This document shows, one piece after another, positions 47,796 to 57,095 of a stretch of DNA of 64,000 nucleotides. The notes beneath the pieces are model-generated. The model saw nothing but the letters and a program-made list of their open reading frames with translations, had not been told where the DNA came from and did no database searches. This stretch comes from Marinomonas balearica. Its GTDB lineage: Bacteria > Pseudomonadota > Gammaproteobacteria > Pseudomonadales > Marinomonadaceae. A program made the translations under genes and the position numbers. How positions within the stretch are numbered: the stretch's first letter is position 1; the number at the start of each line of letters is the position of its first letter. The DNA lies in NCBI RefSeq assembly GCF_004362145.1, contig NZ_SNXC01000002.1, forward strand, positions 1 through 64,000, read 5' to 3'.

Positions 47796-49640
47796 TTACC
47801 GATAGCCTTTGGCTTGCAAGGTAAATAAGTGTGCGTATTGTCCTTGTTGCTTTAGCAGACTTTCGTGTGTGCCGCGTTCTTTAATCTCTCCATGTTCCAT
47901 TACGATGATTTCATGAGCAAGACGAACCGTTGAAAACCGGTGCGAGATCAGGATCGCCATTTTATCTTTCGTGTGTTCTTGGAAGTGTTGAAAAATCGTC
48001 GCTTCAGCTTGTGCGTCCATGGCAGCTGTCGGTTCATCTAAAACGAGGATGTCTGCATCTTGACGCATAAACGCACGAGCCAGAGCGATCTTCTGCCATT
48101 GTCCACCGGACAGCTCTTGTCCTCCTTTAAACCAGCGGCCTAGCTGGGTCTGATACCCTTGTTCGAGTTCTCCAATGAAGTCGCTTGCTTTTCCGAGCTG
48201 TGCGGCATGTTTCCAGCCTTCTTCGTCATCAAAGCGGCTGTCGTCACCCGCGCCTATGTTTTCTCCCACGATAAATTGGTAGCGAACAAAGTCCTGAAAG
48301 ATGACGCCGATACGGGTAAGCAGGGCGGTTTCGTCCCAGTTTTTAAGATCAAGCCCGTCTAACAAGATACGCCCTTCTGACGGCTCATAGAGTCTTGTTA
48401 GCAGTTTAATTAAGGTTGTTTTGCCGGAACCATTTTCTCCGACAATCGCGAGACTTTGTCCGGGAGTAATATGCAAATTGATGTTCGATAGAGCGGGTTT
48501 GGCCGCGTCTGGGTAATGAAATGTCACGCCTTCGAAGCGTATTCCATCATTTGGTTGCGGGCCTTGCGTACTGTTTTTTTGTGGGAGCGGCGAGGTGTTA
48601 GCGGTTGGCTGTTCTAAATACTCGTAAAGGTTGGACAGATAGAGATTGTCTTCATACATGCCGCTGATGGAGGTGAGCGATGCGGATACGGCACTTTGGC
48701 CCTGTTTGAACAGAATTAAATACATGGTCATTTGACCGAGTGTGATAGCGCCTATAACGGTGTCTGTCACAATCCAGCCGTAGGCACCGTAAAACACGAG
48801 CGTGCCAATGATACCAAGGGCAAACCCCCAGCTTTCACGGCGTAAAATCAGGCGTTTGGTTTCATTAAAGATGGTGGTGAATATGTTCCGATAGCGTTGT
48901 AGAAAACGCTGTCCAAGTTGGTAGAGTCGTACTTCCTTTATGTGATCTTCACGCGCGAGTAAGGTTTCAACATAGTTTTGATGACGAAATTCAGGCGAGC
49001 GCCACCGTGACATTCGAAACGCATCACCCGAAAATTTCGCTTCAGCAATAAACGAAGGCAAGGCTCCTGCTACCAAAAGTACCAATACCCACGGGGAGAA
49101 TTTCCACAGTAGAATGGCAAAGCTGGTCAGAGTGATGGCGTTTTGCAGTAGGCCAAATGTCTTATTCACTAAGGCGAGTGGTCGGCTAGAAGCGTCTCTG
49201 CGGGCACGAATGAGTTTGTCGTAAAATTCAGAATCCTCGAAATGCGCGAGACTAAGTGTCTGTGCCTTTTCCAAAATCATGGTATTTACTTTTTGGCCAA
49301 GTAATAGCCGCAGTATGGCTTGTTGTGCGGCTAATGAGCGTTGCGCCGCAGCGGTGGCGATCACCAATATGCCTTCGAGAACAACGTAGTTTAACGCCGT
49401 GCGATAGTCTAAGGTTTTACTGTCCTCATAATGCTGCATCGCAGCGACGACGGCATCGACAATGAGCTGGCCTACATACGCCATGGCGGCAGGTAGCAAA
49501 CCGCTGATTAAGGTCGCTAAAGCGATCCCAATGGTCAGGCTTGGTGAGGTTTGCCAAACAAGCGTGATGGCTCTGCGACTGTAGCGAAAGACACCTAGCA
49601 TGTTTTTATCAACCGTGTGTGAGCGGCTTTTCGGCCTCAT
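47796..49640 (-). CDS. ABC transporter with fused permease and ATPase (exporter type)
   Basis: A 614-residue half-transporter: a six-helix membrane domain (about residues 30-330) and an ATPase domain (about 365-610) with Walker A GENGSGKTTL (near residue 402), signature LSGGQWQKIALARAF, Walker B ILVLDEPTAAMD and a switch His in AILISHRFS. It would work as a homodimer exporting a lipid, peptide or drug. The gene is alone on this strand, 26 bases after the LysR gene's stop, and it may be cotranscribed with that regulator. Substrate unknown. Confidence 0.92.
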   Translation of the reverse strand: MRPKSRSHTVDKNMLGVFRYSRRAITLVWQTSPSLTIGIALATLISGLLPAAMAYVGQLIVDAVVAAMQHYEDSKTLDYRTALNYVVLEGILVIATAAAQRSLAAQQAILRLLLGQKVNTMILEKAQTLSLAHFEDSEFYDKLIRARRDASSRPLALVNKTFGLLQNAITLTSFAILLWKFSPWVLVLLVAGALPSFIAEAKFSGDAFRMSRWRSPEFRHQNYVETLLAREDHIKEVRLYQLGQRFLQRYRNIFTTIFNETKRLILRRESWGFALGIIGTLVFYGAYGWIVTDTVIGAITLGQMTMYLILFKQGQSAVSASLTSISGMYEDNLYLSNLYEYLEQPTANTSPLPQKNSTQGPQPNDGIRFEGVTFHYPDAAKPALSNINLHITPGQSLAIVGENGSGKTTLIKLLTRLYEPSEGRILLDGLDLKNWDETALLTRIGVIFQDFVRYQFIVGENIGAGDDSRFDDEEGWKHAAQLGKASDFIGELEQGYQTQLGRWFKGGQELSGGQWQKIALARAFMRQDADILVLDEPTAAMDAQAEATIFQHFQEHTKDKMAILISHRFSTVRLAHEIIVMEHGEIKERGTHESLLKQQGQYAHLFTLQAKGYR

Positions 49641-49666
49641 AATATTTCCTAGGCGTTAACCCGTAT

Positions 49667-50629
49667 TTAATGTTTCTCAGTGGAGTCGATTAGTTTGAGC
49701 CCTTCCGTCTGGTCTCGGTATTCCTCCCAGCTAGTTTGAATTTCTTTTACTTCCTGTTTGAGCCATTTCCTGAATTTTTGAACTTTTTCATACTTAAAGT
49801 GGCTTGGAGGCGCGACGAGGTAAAAGTGATAGGTGGATTTCATATAGAAGGGCAGCGGGCTAATCAGCTGACCTTTTTTAATCAAGTCATACGCTAGGCT
49901 AAATCGCATCATGCTGATGCCCTGACCTGATAAAAGGGCTTCGATCAAAATCGTCGCGTCTGACACTTTCAAGTAGGAAGGCAGCTGTTCGGAATCGTCG
50001 ACTATGTGTTGTTGAAGTACGGACCATGTGGCACGCATATCCGGCCCTGTGTCTTCAATGATTTTTAGTTTGGCTAACTGTGGTTTGATGGGTTGGCTTT
50101 GATCAATTAAAGATGGGTGACAAATGGGAATCAAAAACTCTTCAAATAAGAGTTCGGACTTTAAATCGTCGTATTGCCCTTGGCCAAAGCGAATGGAGAG
50201 GTCTAGGTCTTGATCTTGAAAGCGCGCGATTTGAAGGCCGGGAATGAGGTACAAATTGAGCGATTGTTCAACGGCCTGAAACTGACCAATGCGAGAGACC
50301 AACCAACGACTGGCGAAGGAAGGTAAGGTGCTAATAATCAATTTAGTTGGGTTAGGGTCTTCTACAATCGTTCGCACGCCTTGTTCTAATAAATCGAAGG
50401 CTTGCTCCACGTATCGGTAAAGCTGTTCGCCTTCTATGGTTAAGGCCACTTGTCGTGTTTGACGCTCGAACAGTGTCATGTCCAACGTATATTCTAGTGT
50501 TTTTATTTGCTGACTTATGGCCGCTTGAGTCACATTGAGGTGTTCTGATGCTTCTTTGAAGCTCAACGATTTCGCAGCATGTCGGAATGCGAGCAAGGAT
50601 TTGAGTGGCGGTAATCGAACGTGCGTCAT
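49667..50629 (-). CDS. LysR-family transcriptional regulator
   Basis: A 320-residue regulator of the GcvA subgroup: LPPLKSLLAFRHAAKSLSFK, recognition helix TQAAISQQIKTLEYTLD, and FERQTRQVALTIEGEQLY, followed by the effector domain. The C-terminal ~35 residues are a charged extension (EVKEIQTSWEEYRDQTEG) beyond the usual end. It is divergent from the DUF1127 gene, and the gap between the two holds a 29-bp near-perfect palindrome, the expected layout for a LysR protein that controls its neighbour and itself. Confidence 0.92.
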   Translation of the reverse strand: MTHVRLPPLKSLLAFRHAAKSLSFKEASEHLNVTQAAISQQIKTLEYTLDMTLFERQTRQVALTIEGEQLYRYVEQAFDLLEQGVRTIVEDPNPTKLIISTLPSFASRWLVSRIGQFQAVEQSLNLYLIPGLQIARFQDQDLDLSIRFGQGQYDDLKSELLFEEFLIPICHPSLIDQSQPIKPQLAKLKIIEDTGPDMRATWSVLQQHIVDDSEQLPSYLKVSDATILIEALLSGQGISMMRFSLAYDLIKKGQLISPLPFYMKSTYHFYLVAPPSHFKYEKVQKFRKWLKQEVKEIQTSWEEYRDQTEGLKLIDSTEKH

Positions 50630-50650
50630 AATGGTTTTGAGGTTTGAATG

Positions 50651-50679
50651 ACCATAGTTAAGATAAACTTAATTATGGT
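50651..50679. promoter_or_regulatory. 29-bp palindrome, probable LysR operator
   Basis: ACCATAGTTAAG (50651-50662) and CTTAATTATGGT (50668-50679) form an inverted repeat matching at 11 of 12 positions around ATAAA. It contains the T-N11-A arrangement of LysR sites. It lies 21 bases from the LysR start and 79 bases before the DUF1127 start, so one bound dimer could act on both genes. Confidence 0.75.
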
Positions 50680-50758
50680 GTGTTTTTTCTCGTTTGTCAG
50701 TGTTTGTTTATTGAACGATTATTTGATCATCAACAAAACGACATAGGAGAATAAAATC

Positions 50759-51085
50759 ATGAGTCACTCAATTCACTTTCAAGCACAGTGTGCACTGCAA
50801 AACCAACAGCAAAGACAGCAGCAAAACCAACAGCAAAGACAGCAGCAAAACCAACAGCAAAGACAGCAGCAAAACCAACAAGAAGTATGCAGCGAGTTGT
50901 TAGGCAAGGTTCAGTTAACTCAGTCAGGCATGCTCATGCAGCGAGTTTTACGAGCGATTGCGCGAGTACGTCATAACTGGCGGACACGCAGTCAGTTAGC
51001 AAAGTTGAATGACGCTGCATTAAAAGATATTGGTGTTACACATGCGGATGCGTATAACGAGTTACGCAAACCATTGTGGAAGTAA
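50759..51085 (+). CDS. DUF1127 protein with a glutamine-rich repeat
   Basis: A 108-residue protein. Residues 14-41 are almost pure Gln/Asn/Arg (three exact copies of QNQQQRQQ plus a partial copy). The C-terminal 40 residues (WRTRSQLAKLNDAALKDIGV, THADAYNELRKPLWK) are a DUF1127 domain, a short basic Arg-rich module linked in other bacteria to small-RNA handling or phosphate and carbon metabolism. ATG 50759 follows AGGAG at 50746-50750. It is divergent from a LysR gene with a shared operator. Repeat-number changes would keep frame because the unit is 24 bp. Confidence 0.88.
   Translation: MSHSIHFQAQCALQNQQQRQQQNQQQRQQQNQQQRQQQNQQEVCSELLGKVQLTQSGMLMQRVLRAIARVRHNWRTRSQLAKLNDAALKDIGVTHADAYNELRKPLWK
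50798..50881. repeat. 24-bp tandem repeat inside the DUF1127 gene
   Basis: Three perfect 24-base units (each CAAAACCAACAGCAAAGACA followed by GCAG) at 50798-50821, 50822-50845 and 50846-50869, plus half a unit to 50881, encode QNQQQRQQ. Perfect identity at DNA level, including the Gln codon choice, points to recent slippage expansion. Confidence 0.95.
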
Positions 51086-51336
51086 TCCGCACAATGGGAA
51101 ACCGCAGTGTATATGATGTAGAGCTTGCAGCCATGATCAGAGTGCCAACCAGCGATGCGCCTTTTGTGTTTAAAGGGCGAATCGCTTTTCTATCTATGTA
51201 GGCTTGATAAGGACAATCAGTTCGAAAATTGAAAGAAATGGTTATTTTTTGAACACTAATTAGAAGAAATTTCATGGTTGTGCTTTAATAAAATGCTCTT
51301 GCCGAATGGTCGGCGCGTTTGATACGAGTCTCCCAC

Positions 51337-51612
51337 ATGAAAACAGATCCAGAAAGTTTGCTAAAAAAAAACGATGCGATGGTGCACAGTGACGCATTAA
51401 AGGTGAAATCGCACGTACAGCGTAATGATGAAGAGTGGGTTCAACACACATTGATGATTGAAGGTTATGACGTGCCTTTTCGTTTCCGTCGCAAAGGAAA
51501 ATATCGGACGCTTCGAGGTGCAAGAGTAAATTTGACCTACTACCCTACAGAGGAAAACGTCGCCGGCATTCCGATGGAAATCATGAAGGTGGTACGCGTC
51601 AAACGTAGTTAG
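51337..51612 (+). CDS. Small conserved-looking hypothetical protein
   Basis: A 91-residue, basic, soluble protein without a family I recognise. The second half (WVQHTLMIEGYDVPFRFRRK, YRTLRGARVNLTYYPT, then MEIMKVVRVKRS) reads as a small beta-rich domain. ATG at 51337 is used; a longer reading to 51319 is possible, and neither has a strong ribosome site. It lies between the DUF1127 gene and dsdA, on the same strand as both, 55 bases before dsdA. Confidence 0.65.
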   Translation: MKTDPESLLKKNDAMVHSDALKVKSHVQRNDEEWVQHTLMIEGYDVPFRFRRKGKYRTLRGARVNLTYYPTEENVAGIPMEIMKVVRVKRS

Positions 51613-51667
51613 CGTTTTAATGTGTATGCTAGTCTGTTGATACAGTGATCAATGGAATCTACGCAGT

Positions 51668-52987
51668 ATGCAAATGTCAGAACAACGCTTTTCTGAACTA
51701 AACCTTTCAAAAGAACAAACTGAAAAAGTCCAACAAGGCTCCCCTTTATTGTGGCCCAACCCAAGTTATCGCTCTGATGCTGCATTGTCTCCCGAGGTGG
51801 CTCTGATTCATCAGGCAGACGCGCGATTGCGTCGATTTTCATCTGTACTGACTGCATTATTTCCTGAACTAAGAGGTACGGATGGCATCATCGAATCCTG
51901 CCTAGTGGAAGTTTGTTCATTATTTCAAGCATTAAACCACGCTGGTGGACGTTTGTTTATCAAAGGCGATCATCAGCTTCCTGTTGCTGGATCCATAAAA
52001 GCACGAGGCGGCATTCATGAAGTGCTGCATTTCGCAGAGTCTCTCGCACTGTCTGAGGGGATTATTGAATGTACGGATTCCGATTACGCCGCTTTTTTAT
52101 CTGAACCTGCCAAAACGTTATTTGCTCAATACACTGTTGCGGTCGGCAGTACGGGAAATCTAGGTCTTAGCATCGGTATTATTGGTGCTGCATTAGGCTT
52201 CAACGCCGTCGTACACATGTCTTCGGATGCAAAAAACTGGAAAAAAGATCGTCTACGTAAGCGAGGCGTTCAGGTTGTCGAGCATTCTGCCGATTATGGA
52301 GCCGCCGTGGAAGCGGGTAGAGTGCAAAGTGACGCAGACCCTTACAGCTATTTTGTTGATGATGAACGATCGCCGCACTTGTTTATGGGGTATGCGGTGG
52401 CCGCACTGCGCTTAAAAGCGCAATTAGAAGAATCGAACATTCAAGTCGATCGTGATCATCCTCTATTTGTGTATCTTCCCGCTGGCGTTGGCGGTGCGCC
52501 GGGTGGAATAACCTTCGGTCTGAAATCCATTTTTGGTGAACACGTACATTGTTTCTTTGCGGAACCTGTGCAGGCTCCTTGTATGCTTTTAGGCTTAGCT
52601 GGTGCGCCGCACAGTGAACCGACACCGGTTTATGAGTTTGGTTTGGCTGTCGACACGGATGCGGATGGCCTTGCGGTGGGGACTGCATCTCAATGGGTGT
52701 GTGACGTAACGCGCCATTTGGTTTCTGGTGTGTACACTCAAAGTGACGACACTCTCTATCGAGATCTTGAAAGGCTGAAACGTTTAGAAAACATTGAGGT
52801 CGAGCCCTCTGCCGCTATTAGTTGCAGCGGTGTGGAGATGCTGAATACTAATAGCGGACAAACTTATCTCAAACGCCATGGTTTGTTAGATAAGATGGAA
52901 AGCAGTACACACATTGCTTGGTTGACCGGAGGCTCTTTTGTGCCTGCTGAAGAATACGAGAAGTATCTCAAGCTAGCCTGCATTTAG
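51668..52987 (+). CDS. dsdA: D-serine dehydratase
   Basis: A 439-residue PLP enzyme that turns D-serine into pyruvate and ammonia. The PLP lysine is in VAGSIKARGGIHEVLHF (Lys111 from the start used), with the substrate/phosphate regions VGSTGNLGLSIG and PAGVGGAPGGITFGL. Length fits E. coli DsdA (442). ATG at 51668 or 51674 could start it. No dsdC or dsdX is adjacent; the nearest LysR gene is 1 kb away and tied to another gene. It helps detoxify or use environmental D-serine. Confidence 0.94.
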   Translation: MQMSEQRFSELNLSKEQTEKVQQGSPLLWPNPSYRSDAALSPEVALIHQADARLRRFSSVLTALFPELRGTDGIIESCLVEVCSLFQALNHAGGRLFIKGDHQLPVAGSIKARGGIHEVLHFAESLALSEGIIECTDSDYAAFLSEPAKTLFAQYTVAVGSTGNLGLSIGIIGAALGFNAVVHMSSDAKNWKKDRLRKRGVQVVEHSADYGAAVEAGRVQSDADPYSYFVDDERSPHLFMGYAVAALRLKAQLEESNIQVDRDHPLFVYLPAGVGGAPGGITFGLKSIFGEHVHCFFAEPVQAPCMLLGLAGAPHSEPTPVYEFGLAVDTDADGLAVGTASQWVCDVTRHLVSGVYTQSDDTLYRDLERLKRLENIEVEPSAAISCSGVEMLNTNSGQTYLKRHGLLDKMESSTHIAWLTGGSFVPAEEYEKYLKLACI

Positions 52988-53119
52988 GTTTACTTTATTG
53001 AATGGGCAAATAAGACCTTGAAAGTTTAGTCCGTCTCTCATTAGTATTGCCATCAGAATAAGCGTGTGTGAGGTAATCTCGTATACGAATACATTATTGA
53101 TCCGAGAGGCGTCCCCCTG

Positions 53120-53941
53120 ATGGAAGTAACCCCTTCAAACTCTTTTCTAGGTTTGGTTAAGCGCGTTGAACGCAGTGTCTGGTTTCAAGGCTTTATTATC
53201 AGCATTATTATCATTGCTGCATTGACGGTAGGCGCGAAAACCTATTCGCTGCCCTATGAAGTTGAGCTGGTGATTAACTACCTCGACACCGCGATTACGG
53301 TCTTTTTCTTAGTCGAGATTGTTCTGCGGTTTATTTCTTATGAGAAAAAGAGTGCTTTTTTCAAAGATCCTTGGAACGTGTTTGATATGGTCATTGTAGT
53401 CGGGAGTCTGATGCCAATTTCCGATACGGATATGATACTGGTGGCTCGATTGCTACGCGTATTCCGTGTTTTAAGATTGGTCTCGATCATTCCTGATTTG
53501 AGAGTGCTGATCAATGCACTACTGAAAGCGATTCCTAAAATGGGCTACATCGCTTTGCTCATGTTTATCATCTTTTACTTGTTTGCCGCAGTTGGCTCAA
53601 TCTTCTTCGAAACGGTTAATGAAACACTGTGGGGTGATATTGCTATCTCCATGTTGACCTTGTTTCGTGTTGCGACATTTGAAGACTGGACGGACGTGAT
53701 GTATGAGACGATGGCTGTCTACCCGTTCAGCTGGATCTTCTATGTTGTGTTCATCTTCTTAACCGCGTTTGTTTTTCTTAATATGATGGTGGGCGTGGTG
53801 TTGGATGTGATGACTCAGGAAACATCAGCAAAAGAGCATCAAGAGCAAGAAGACAATCATCAAGCTTTGGTTAATCAGATCTCTGAATTGCAAAAACAAG
53901 TTCAGGCATTGAGTGATAAGCTCGATAAAGGGCAAGATTAA
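53120..53941 (+). CDS. Voltage-gated cation channel subunit (bacterial NaV/CaV type)
   Basis: A 273-residue six-helix ion channel subunit that would form a tetramer. S4 carries the regular arginines (VARLLRVFRVLRLVSIIPDL). The pore loop is LFRVATFEDWTDVMYETM; the filter TFEDWTD spans residues 186-192. NaV-type bacterial channels have TLESW-S; here an extra Asp follows the Glu and another lies at the mouth, as in calcium-selective designs. S6 (FLTAFVFLNMMVGVVLDVM) is followed by a C-terminal coiled coil (residues ~228-268) that would join the four subunits. The gene stands alone. Confidence 0.92.
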   Translation: MEVTPSNSFLGLVKRVERSVWFQGFIISIIIIAALTVGAKTYSLPYEVELVINYLDTAITVFFLVEIVLRFISYEKKSAFFKDPWNVFDMVIVVGSLMPISDTDMILVARLLRVFRVLRLVSIIPDLRVLINALLKAIPKMGYIALLMFIIFYLFAAVGSIFFETVNETLWGDIAISMLTLFRVATFEDWTDVMYETMAVYPFSWIFYVVFIFLTAFVFLNMMVGVVLDVMTQETSAKEHQEQEDNHQALVNQISELQKQVQALSDKLDKGQD

Positions 53942-54286
53942 CAAGTCGATAATTTGCAATATGTGTGAGTTGTTTGTTTTACCCATTCGCAGCTCACACT
54001 ACTATGGATTATTGAAGAAGAGTTTAATGGTTAATTTTTTGTGGGTTTAAGCAATCTCGTATTTCGTTATTGAGGCTGTTTTGTCGAAGCGTTTACATTT
54101 TCAGGCTTTTTAAAGTAAACGTTACGTATTTAGCAAGGAATGTGAGTGACTCGATTCATTTTAAGCGGTACGATGTTTCAAGTTTATGGATTATATTTTG
54201 TGAACGCCCGCTATATTACATTGCTATATATGCTGCATGTTTGGCGTTTATTTGAGGGAAGGTAGAGCGTAAAGAGCTAGAATAGT
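53942..54286. other. Intergenic stretch with a stem-loop
   Basis: 345 bases without a supported gene. A 10-bp stem with one G-T pair (GTGTGAGTTG at 53963-53972 with CAGCTCACAC at 53990-53999) lies 22 bases after the channel gene and may end its transcript, though no T-run follows. The rest is AT-rich; a 61-codon open stretch at 54070-54255 has no ribosome site or protein-like character. The EAL gene's promoter should be here. Confidence 0.5.
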
Positions 54287-56359
54287 ATGCCTAAAAAATA
54301 CGAATCATTGGTTATTACTCGCGTTTATTCGCGATTTTTTGCCGTCGTTGCAATTGTTAGCGTTGTCCTCATGGCGTTTAGCCATTCGTCTTTTAATCAA
54401 AAGGCGGCTCCTCTTTTTACCGACCCTCTCAATGACATTCGTGCGAACTATACCGTTAATGAGCCCGTTACAGATCAAATTGCGCAATTTCAGACCATTG
54501 AAAATGGTTTTATACTGCAATGCCATGTTTCATTAGAGCACCCTATTGAATATTGTGGTGGAAGCCTCGTATTCCCGCGAGAAGCCGGAAAAGAAGTTTC
54601 ATTTGAAGACATCGATGAATTCTCTTTTGATATTGAGTTAGATTCTAATGCGCCTGGTTATGATGGACGTTTCCGCATGTTTATCAAGTCGATTATTGAT
54701 GGCGGATTTGACCCCCACCCTGAGAATAGCCATGTAAAGTATCATGCGGTTCGAGTTGATGGCAGCGGACATAAAAGCATTCCTCTTAATCGCTTCGACG
54801 TTGAAACATGGTGGGAAAACAAATACCAAATTGCCTTTTCTGAAGCATATAAAGACTTTTCCAAAATCCACAGTGTAGAGTTCGCTATTAATGATGTGCC
54901 AGTAAAGGCGGGCGATTATAAAATCCGAGTCTCAAACTTGGTTGCACATGGTCGTGTTATCGATGTCGACCAGTTAAACCAGTGGCTGTTGTATGGCTGG
55001 GTATCCAGCTTAGTTCTATTTCTGCTTCATTATGCTTGGCTTAATAACCGATTGCTGAGCCTTGTCCGACGTAATGCGCTTCATGATGCGAACACTGGCC
55101 TGCTAAATGCCGCTGGTTTTGAGGATTCGTTACGCACTTTTGATCGTAAATCAGGCTATTTTTACCTAATTAAACTGACTAACTGGCAAAACCTCGTTAA
55201 ACACTTCGGGGTTATAACGGCTCAGGAGCTTATTAAGAAGAGTCAGATTCATGTCTCTAATCTTCTGGACGACGACAGTATCATCATGGCGAGTCTCGAG
55301 AGCGATGAGCTTGCGCTATATTCACCAAAAGGTCGCTTGAGCGTAGCGCAGGAAAAGGCGCTAATTGAAACACTAAAAGAAGGTGAAACGTTCGAGCAGC
55401 TGGGGCACATCTGTCTAGAAGTTAAAGTCGGCATTATCGAAGAGAGTTTACTAAAGCGAGAAAGCGATACTTGGATTCACAGTGCGCGTGAAGTGATTGA
55501 TTCTATCAGCAGTGTGCATGATGAAATTAAAGTGTACACCGATGAGGTGCATGAGGCGGTACGTTATTCGGCTTATATAGAACAAGAAGTGCGAAAAGGG
55601 CTAGCGGAAGACAAGTTCCACTTGTTGTTTTTGCCTGTCTATGACGCTACTCGTAATCAAATTATTGGAGCGGAAGCATTGTTACGTTCAAGCTTAGACA
55701 GTTTGAGCAATTTGTCTCCTCAGGTTTACGTCACTGTTGCGGAAAAAACAGGTTTGATTCGTGAAATCGATTGCATGGTGATGAACAAAAGCTTGAAAGC
55801 GCTGGAAAGCTTATCCTTACCGGACGACTTTATCATATCGATTAATATATCTGCTCAGGAACTGCTTGATACAACCTTTATTGATCGATTTGAAGAGGCG
55901 GTTGGCAAAAGTTCCATTTCCCCTTCTCAGCTGCGTTTGGAAATTACTGAAACCTCGTTTGTCGATTTAAATCAAGCCAATACGGATATGTTGGAACGCG
56001 TTCGAGAATTAGGGTGCAGTATCTCGCTGGATGATTTTGGCACCGGTTACACATCGTTTAACCACCTTAAAAACATCCCTGTTGATGAAATCAAAATCGA
56101 TCGTGAGTTTGTTAACGAGATGGACGAATACGAGACAAGCGTTATTATTAAATCCATGATTACGATTGCCCGTTCGTTTAAATATGACCTTGTTGCAGAA
56201 GGTATAGAAACGCAATCTCAAATAGAGAGCCTGTATGCGTTAGGGTGTACACGTTTCCAAGGTTATTTCATTTCAAAGCCAACTCAATTAACCGATGTCA
56301 TTGATTTAAACGAGCGACTTAAATCGAACGAGTTAACGTTAATCAATGCCATCGATTAG
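54287..56359 (+). CDS. Membrane sensor with degenerate GGDEF and intact EAL domain
   Basis: A 690-residue protein. A transmembrane helix (~15-32), a ~190-residue periplasmic domain with a beta-sandwich look (CHVSLEHPIEYCGGSLVFPR, FSFDIELDSNAPGYDG), a second helix (~233-250), then a GGDEF-like domain whose motif is replaced by ESDELAL, so it should not make c-di-GMP. The EAL domain (~420-680) keeps its residues: EALLR (Glu463), NISAQELL, LEITETSF, SLDDFGTGYTSFNHL, IKIDREFV and AEGIET. It would hydrolyse c-di-GMP in response to an outside cue, perhaps a carbohydrate, given the domain's likeness to CBM11-type folds; that last point is a guess. Confidence 0.9.
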   Translation: MPKKYESLVITRVYSRFFAVVAIVSVVLMAFSHSSFNQKAAPLFTDPLNDIRANYTVNEPVTDQIAQFQTIENGFILQCHVSLEHPIEYCGGSLVFPREAGKEVSFEDIDEFSFDIELDSNAPGYDGRFRMFIKSIIDGGFDPHPENSHVKYHAVRVDGSGHKSIPLNRFDVETWWENKYQIAFSEAYKDFSKIHSVEFAINDVPVKAGDYKIRVSNLVAHGRVIDVDQLNQWLLYGWVSSLVLFLLHYAWLNNRLLSLVRRNALHDANTGLLNAAGFEDSLRTFDRKSGYFYLIKLTNWQNLVKHFGVITAQELIKKSQIHVSNLLDDDSIIMASLESDELALYSPKGRLSVAQEKALIETLKEGETFEQLGHICLEVKVGIIEESLLKRESDTWIHSAREVIDSISSVHDEIKVYTDEVHEAVRYSAYIEQEVRKGLAEDKFHLLFLPVYDATRNQIIGAEALLRSSLDSLSNLSPQVYVTVAEKTGLIREIDCMVMNKSLKALESLSLPDDFIISINISAQELLDTTFIDRFEEAVGKSSISPSQLRLEITETSFVDLNQANTDMLERVRELGCSISLDDFGTGYTSFNHLKNIPVDEIKIDREFVNEMDEYETSVIIKSMITIARSFKYDLVAEGIETQSQIESLYALGCTRFQGYFISKPTQLTDVIDLNERLKSNELTLINAID

Positions 56360-56464
56360 TTCTGAGTAGGCTTGGACAGAATGTGTTAATTATGAGTCCA
56401 ATTGACATCCCTCCCACTAAAAAAATGAAGCCTGTCATCAAGTAATAACGCGGATGAAGCGAGG

Positions 56465-57031
56465 TTAATCTCTTTTATATAAAGACTCAATGGTGCTGGT
56501 GGCAATAGTATTCGCGTTAATCATGTAACCTGTGAGTGCTCCAGATGCATTCTCAGGTAGGTCGATTTTTTCAACTGAAAGGGCGTGTAGTGTGAAACGG
56601 TAGTGATGAACGCCGTGGCCTTGAGGAGGGCAAGCACCGCCAAAACCATGCACACCATAATCGTTCGCTGTCTGAACGCTGCCTTCGGGAGTGAATTGGC
56701 TGTTCGGGGTTCCTGCGCCTTGTATAAGTTCTTGGACATCAAGAGGGATATTAATAATCTGCCAATGCCACCAGCCACTGCCGGTTGGTGCGTCAGGGTC
56801 ATACGCCGTGATGGCGAAACTTTTTGTTCCGTCAGGTATGCCAGACCAAGTAAGCTGAGGAGATAGATCATCGCCCGAACAACCGAACCCATTAAACTCT
56901 TGGGCTTTTGTCATAAACTCGCCATCGGAGATGTCCTTACTGGTCAGTGTTAATTCTCCCGCCCAGTTTAGCTGTGACACACACAGAGTGGAGATGACGC
57001 ATAATTGTTTTAAATTCAATGTAATATTCAT
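56465..57031 (-). CDS. YbhB/YbcL-type phosphatidylethanolamine-binding-like protein, exported
   Basis: A 188-residue PEBP-family protein with a signal peptide of about 24 residues (NLKQLCVISTLCVSQLNWAG). Family motifs: CSGDDLSPQLTWSGIPDGTK, AITAYDPDAPTGSGWWHWQI and CPPQGHGVHHYRFTLHAL, with the anion-binding Asp/His set intact. The E. coli relatives YbhB and YbcL have no settled function. It is monocistronic and lies 64 bases downstream of the AraC-family regulator on the same strand, so it may be that regulator's partner. Confidence 0.9.
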   Translation of the reverse strand: MNITLNLKQLCVISTLCVSQLNWAGELTLTSKDISDGEFMTKAQEFNGFGCSGDDLSPQLTWSGIPDGTKSFAITAYDPDAPTGSGWWHWQIINIPLDVQELIQGAGTPNSQFTPEGSVQTANDYGVHGFGGACPPQGHGVHHYRFTLHALSVEKIDLPENASGALTGYMINANTIATSTIESLYKRD

Positions 57032-57095
57032 TAAGTGTTCCCTTAAACGTAGTTAATAAAGACCGTATAAGGGTAGCCTTCTATTCCATGCAGCA

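Noticed and set aside
54070-54255. 61-codon open frame before the EAL gene
   Set aside because: No ribosome site, no hydrophobic or conserved pattern beyond chance, and AT-rich intergenic context.
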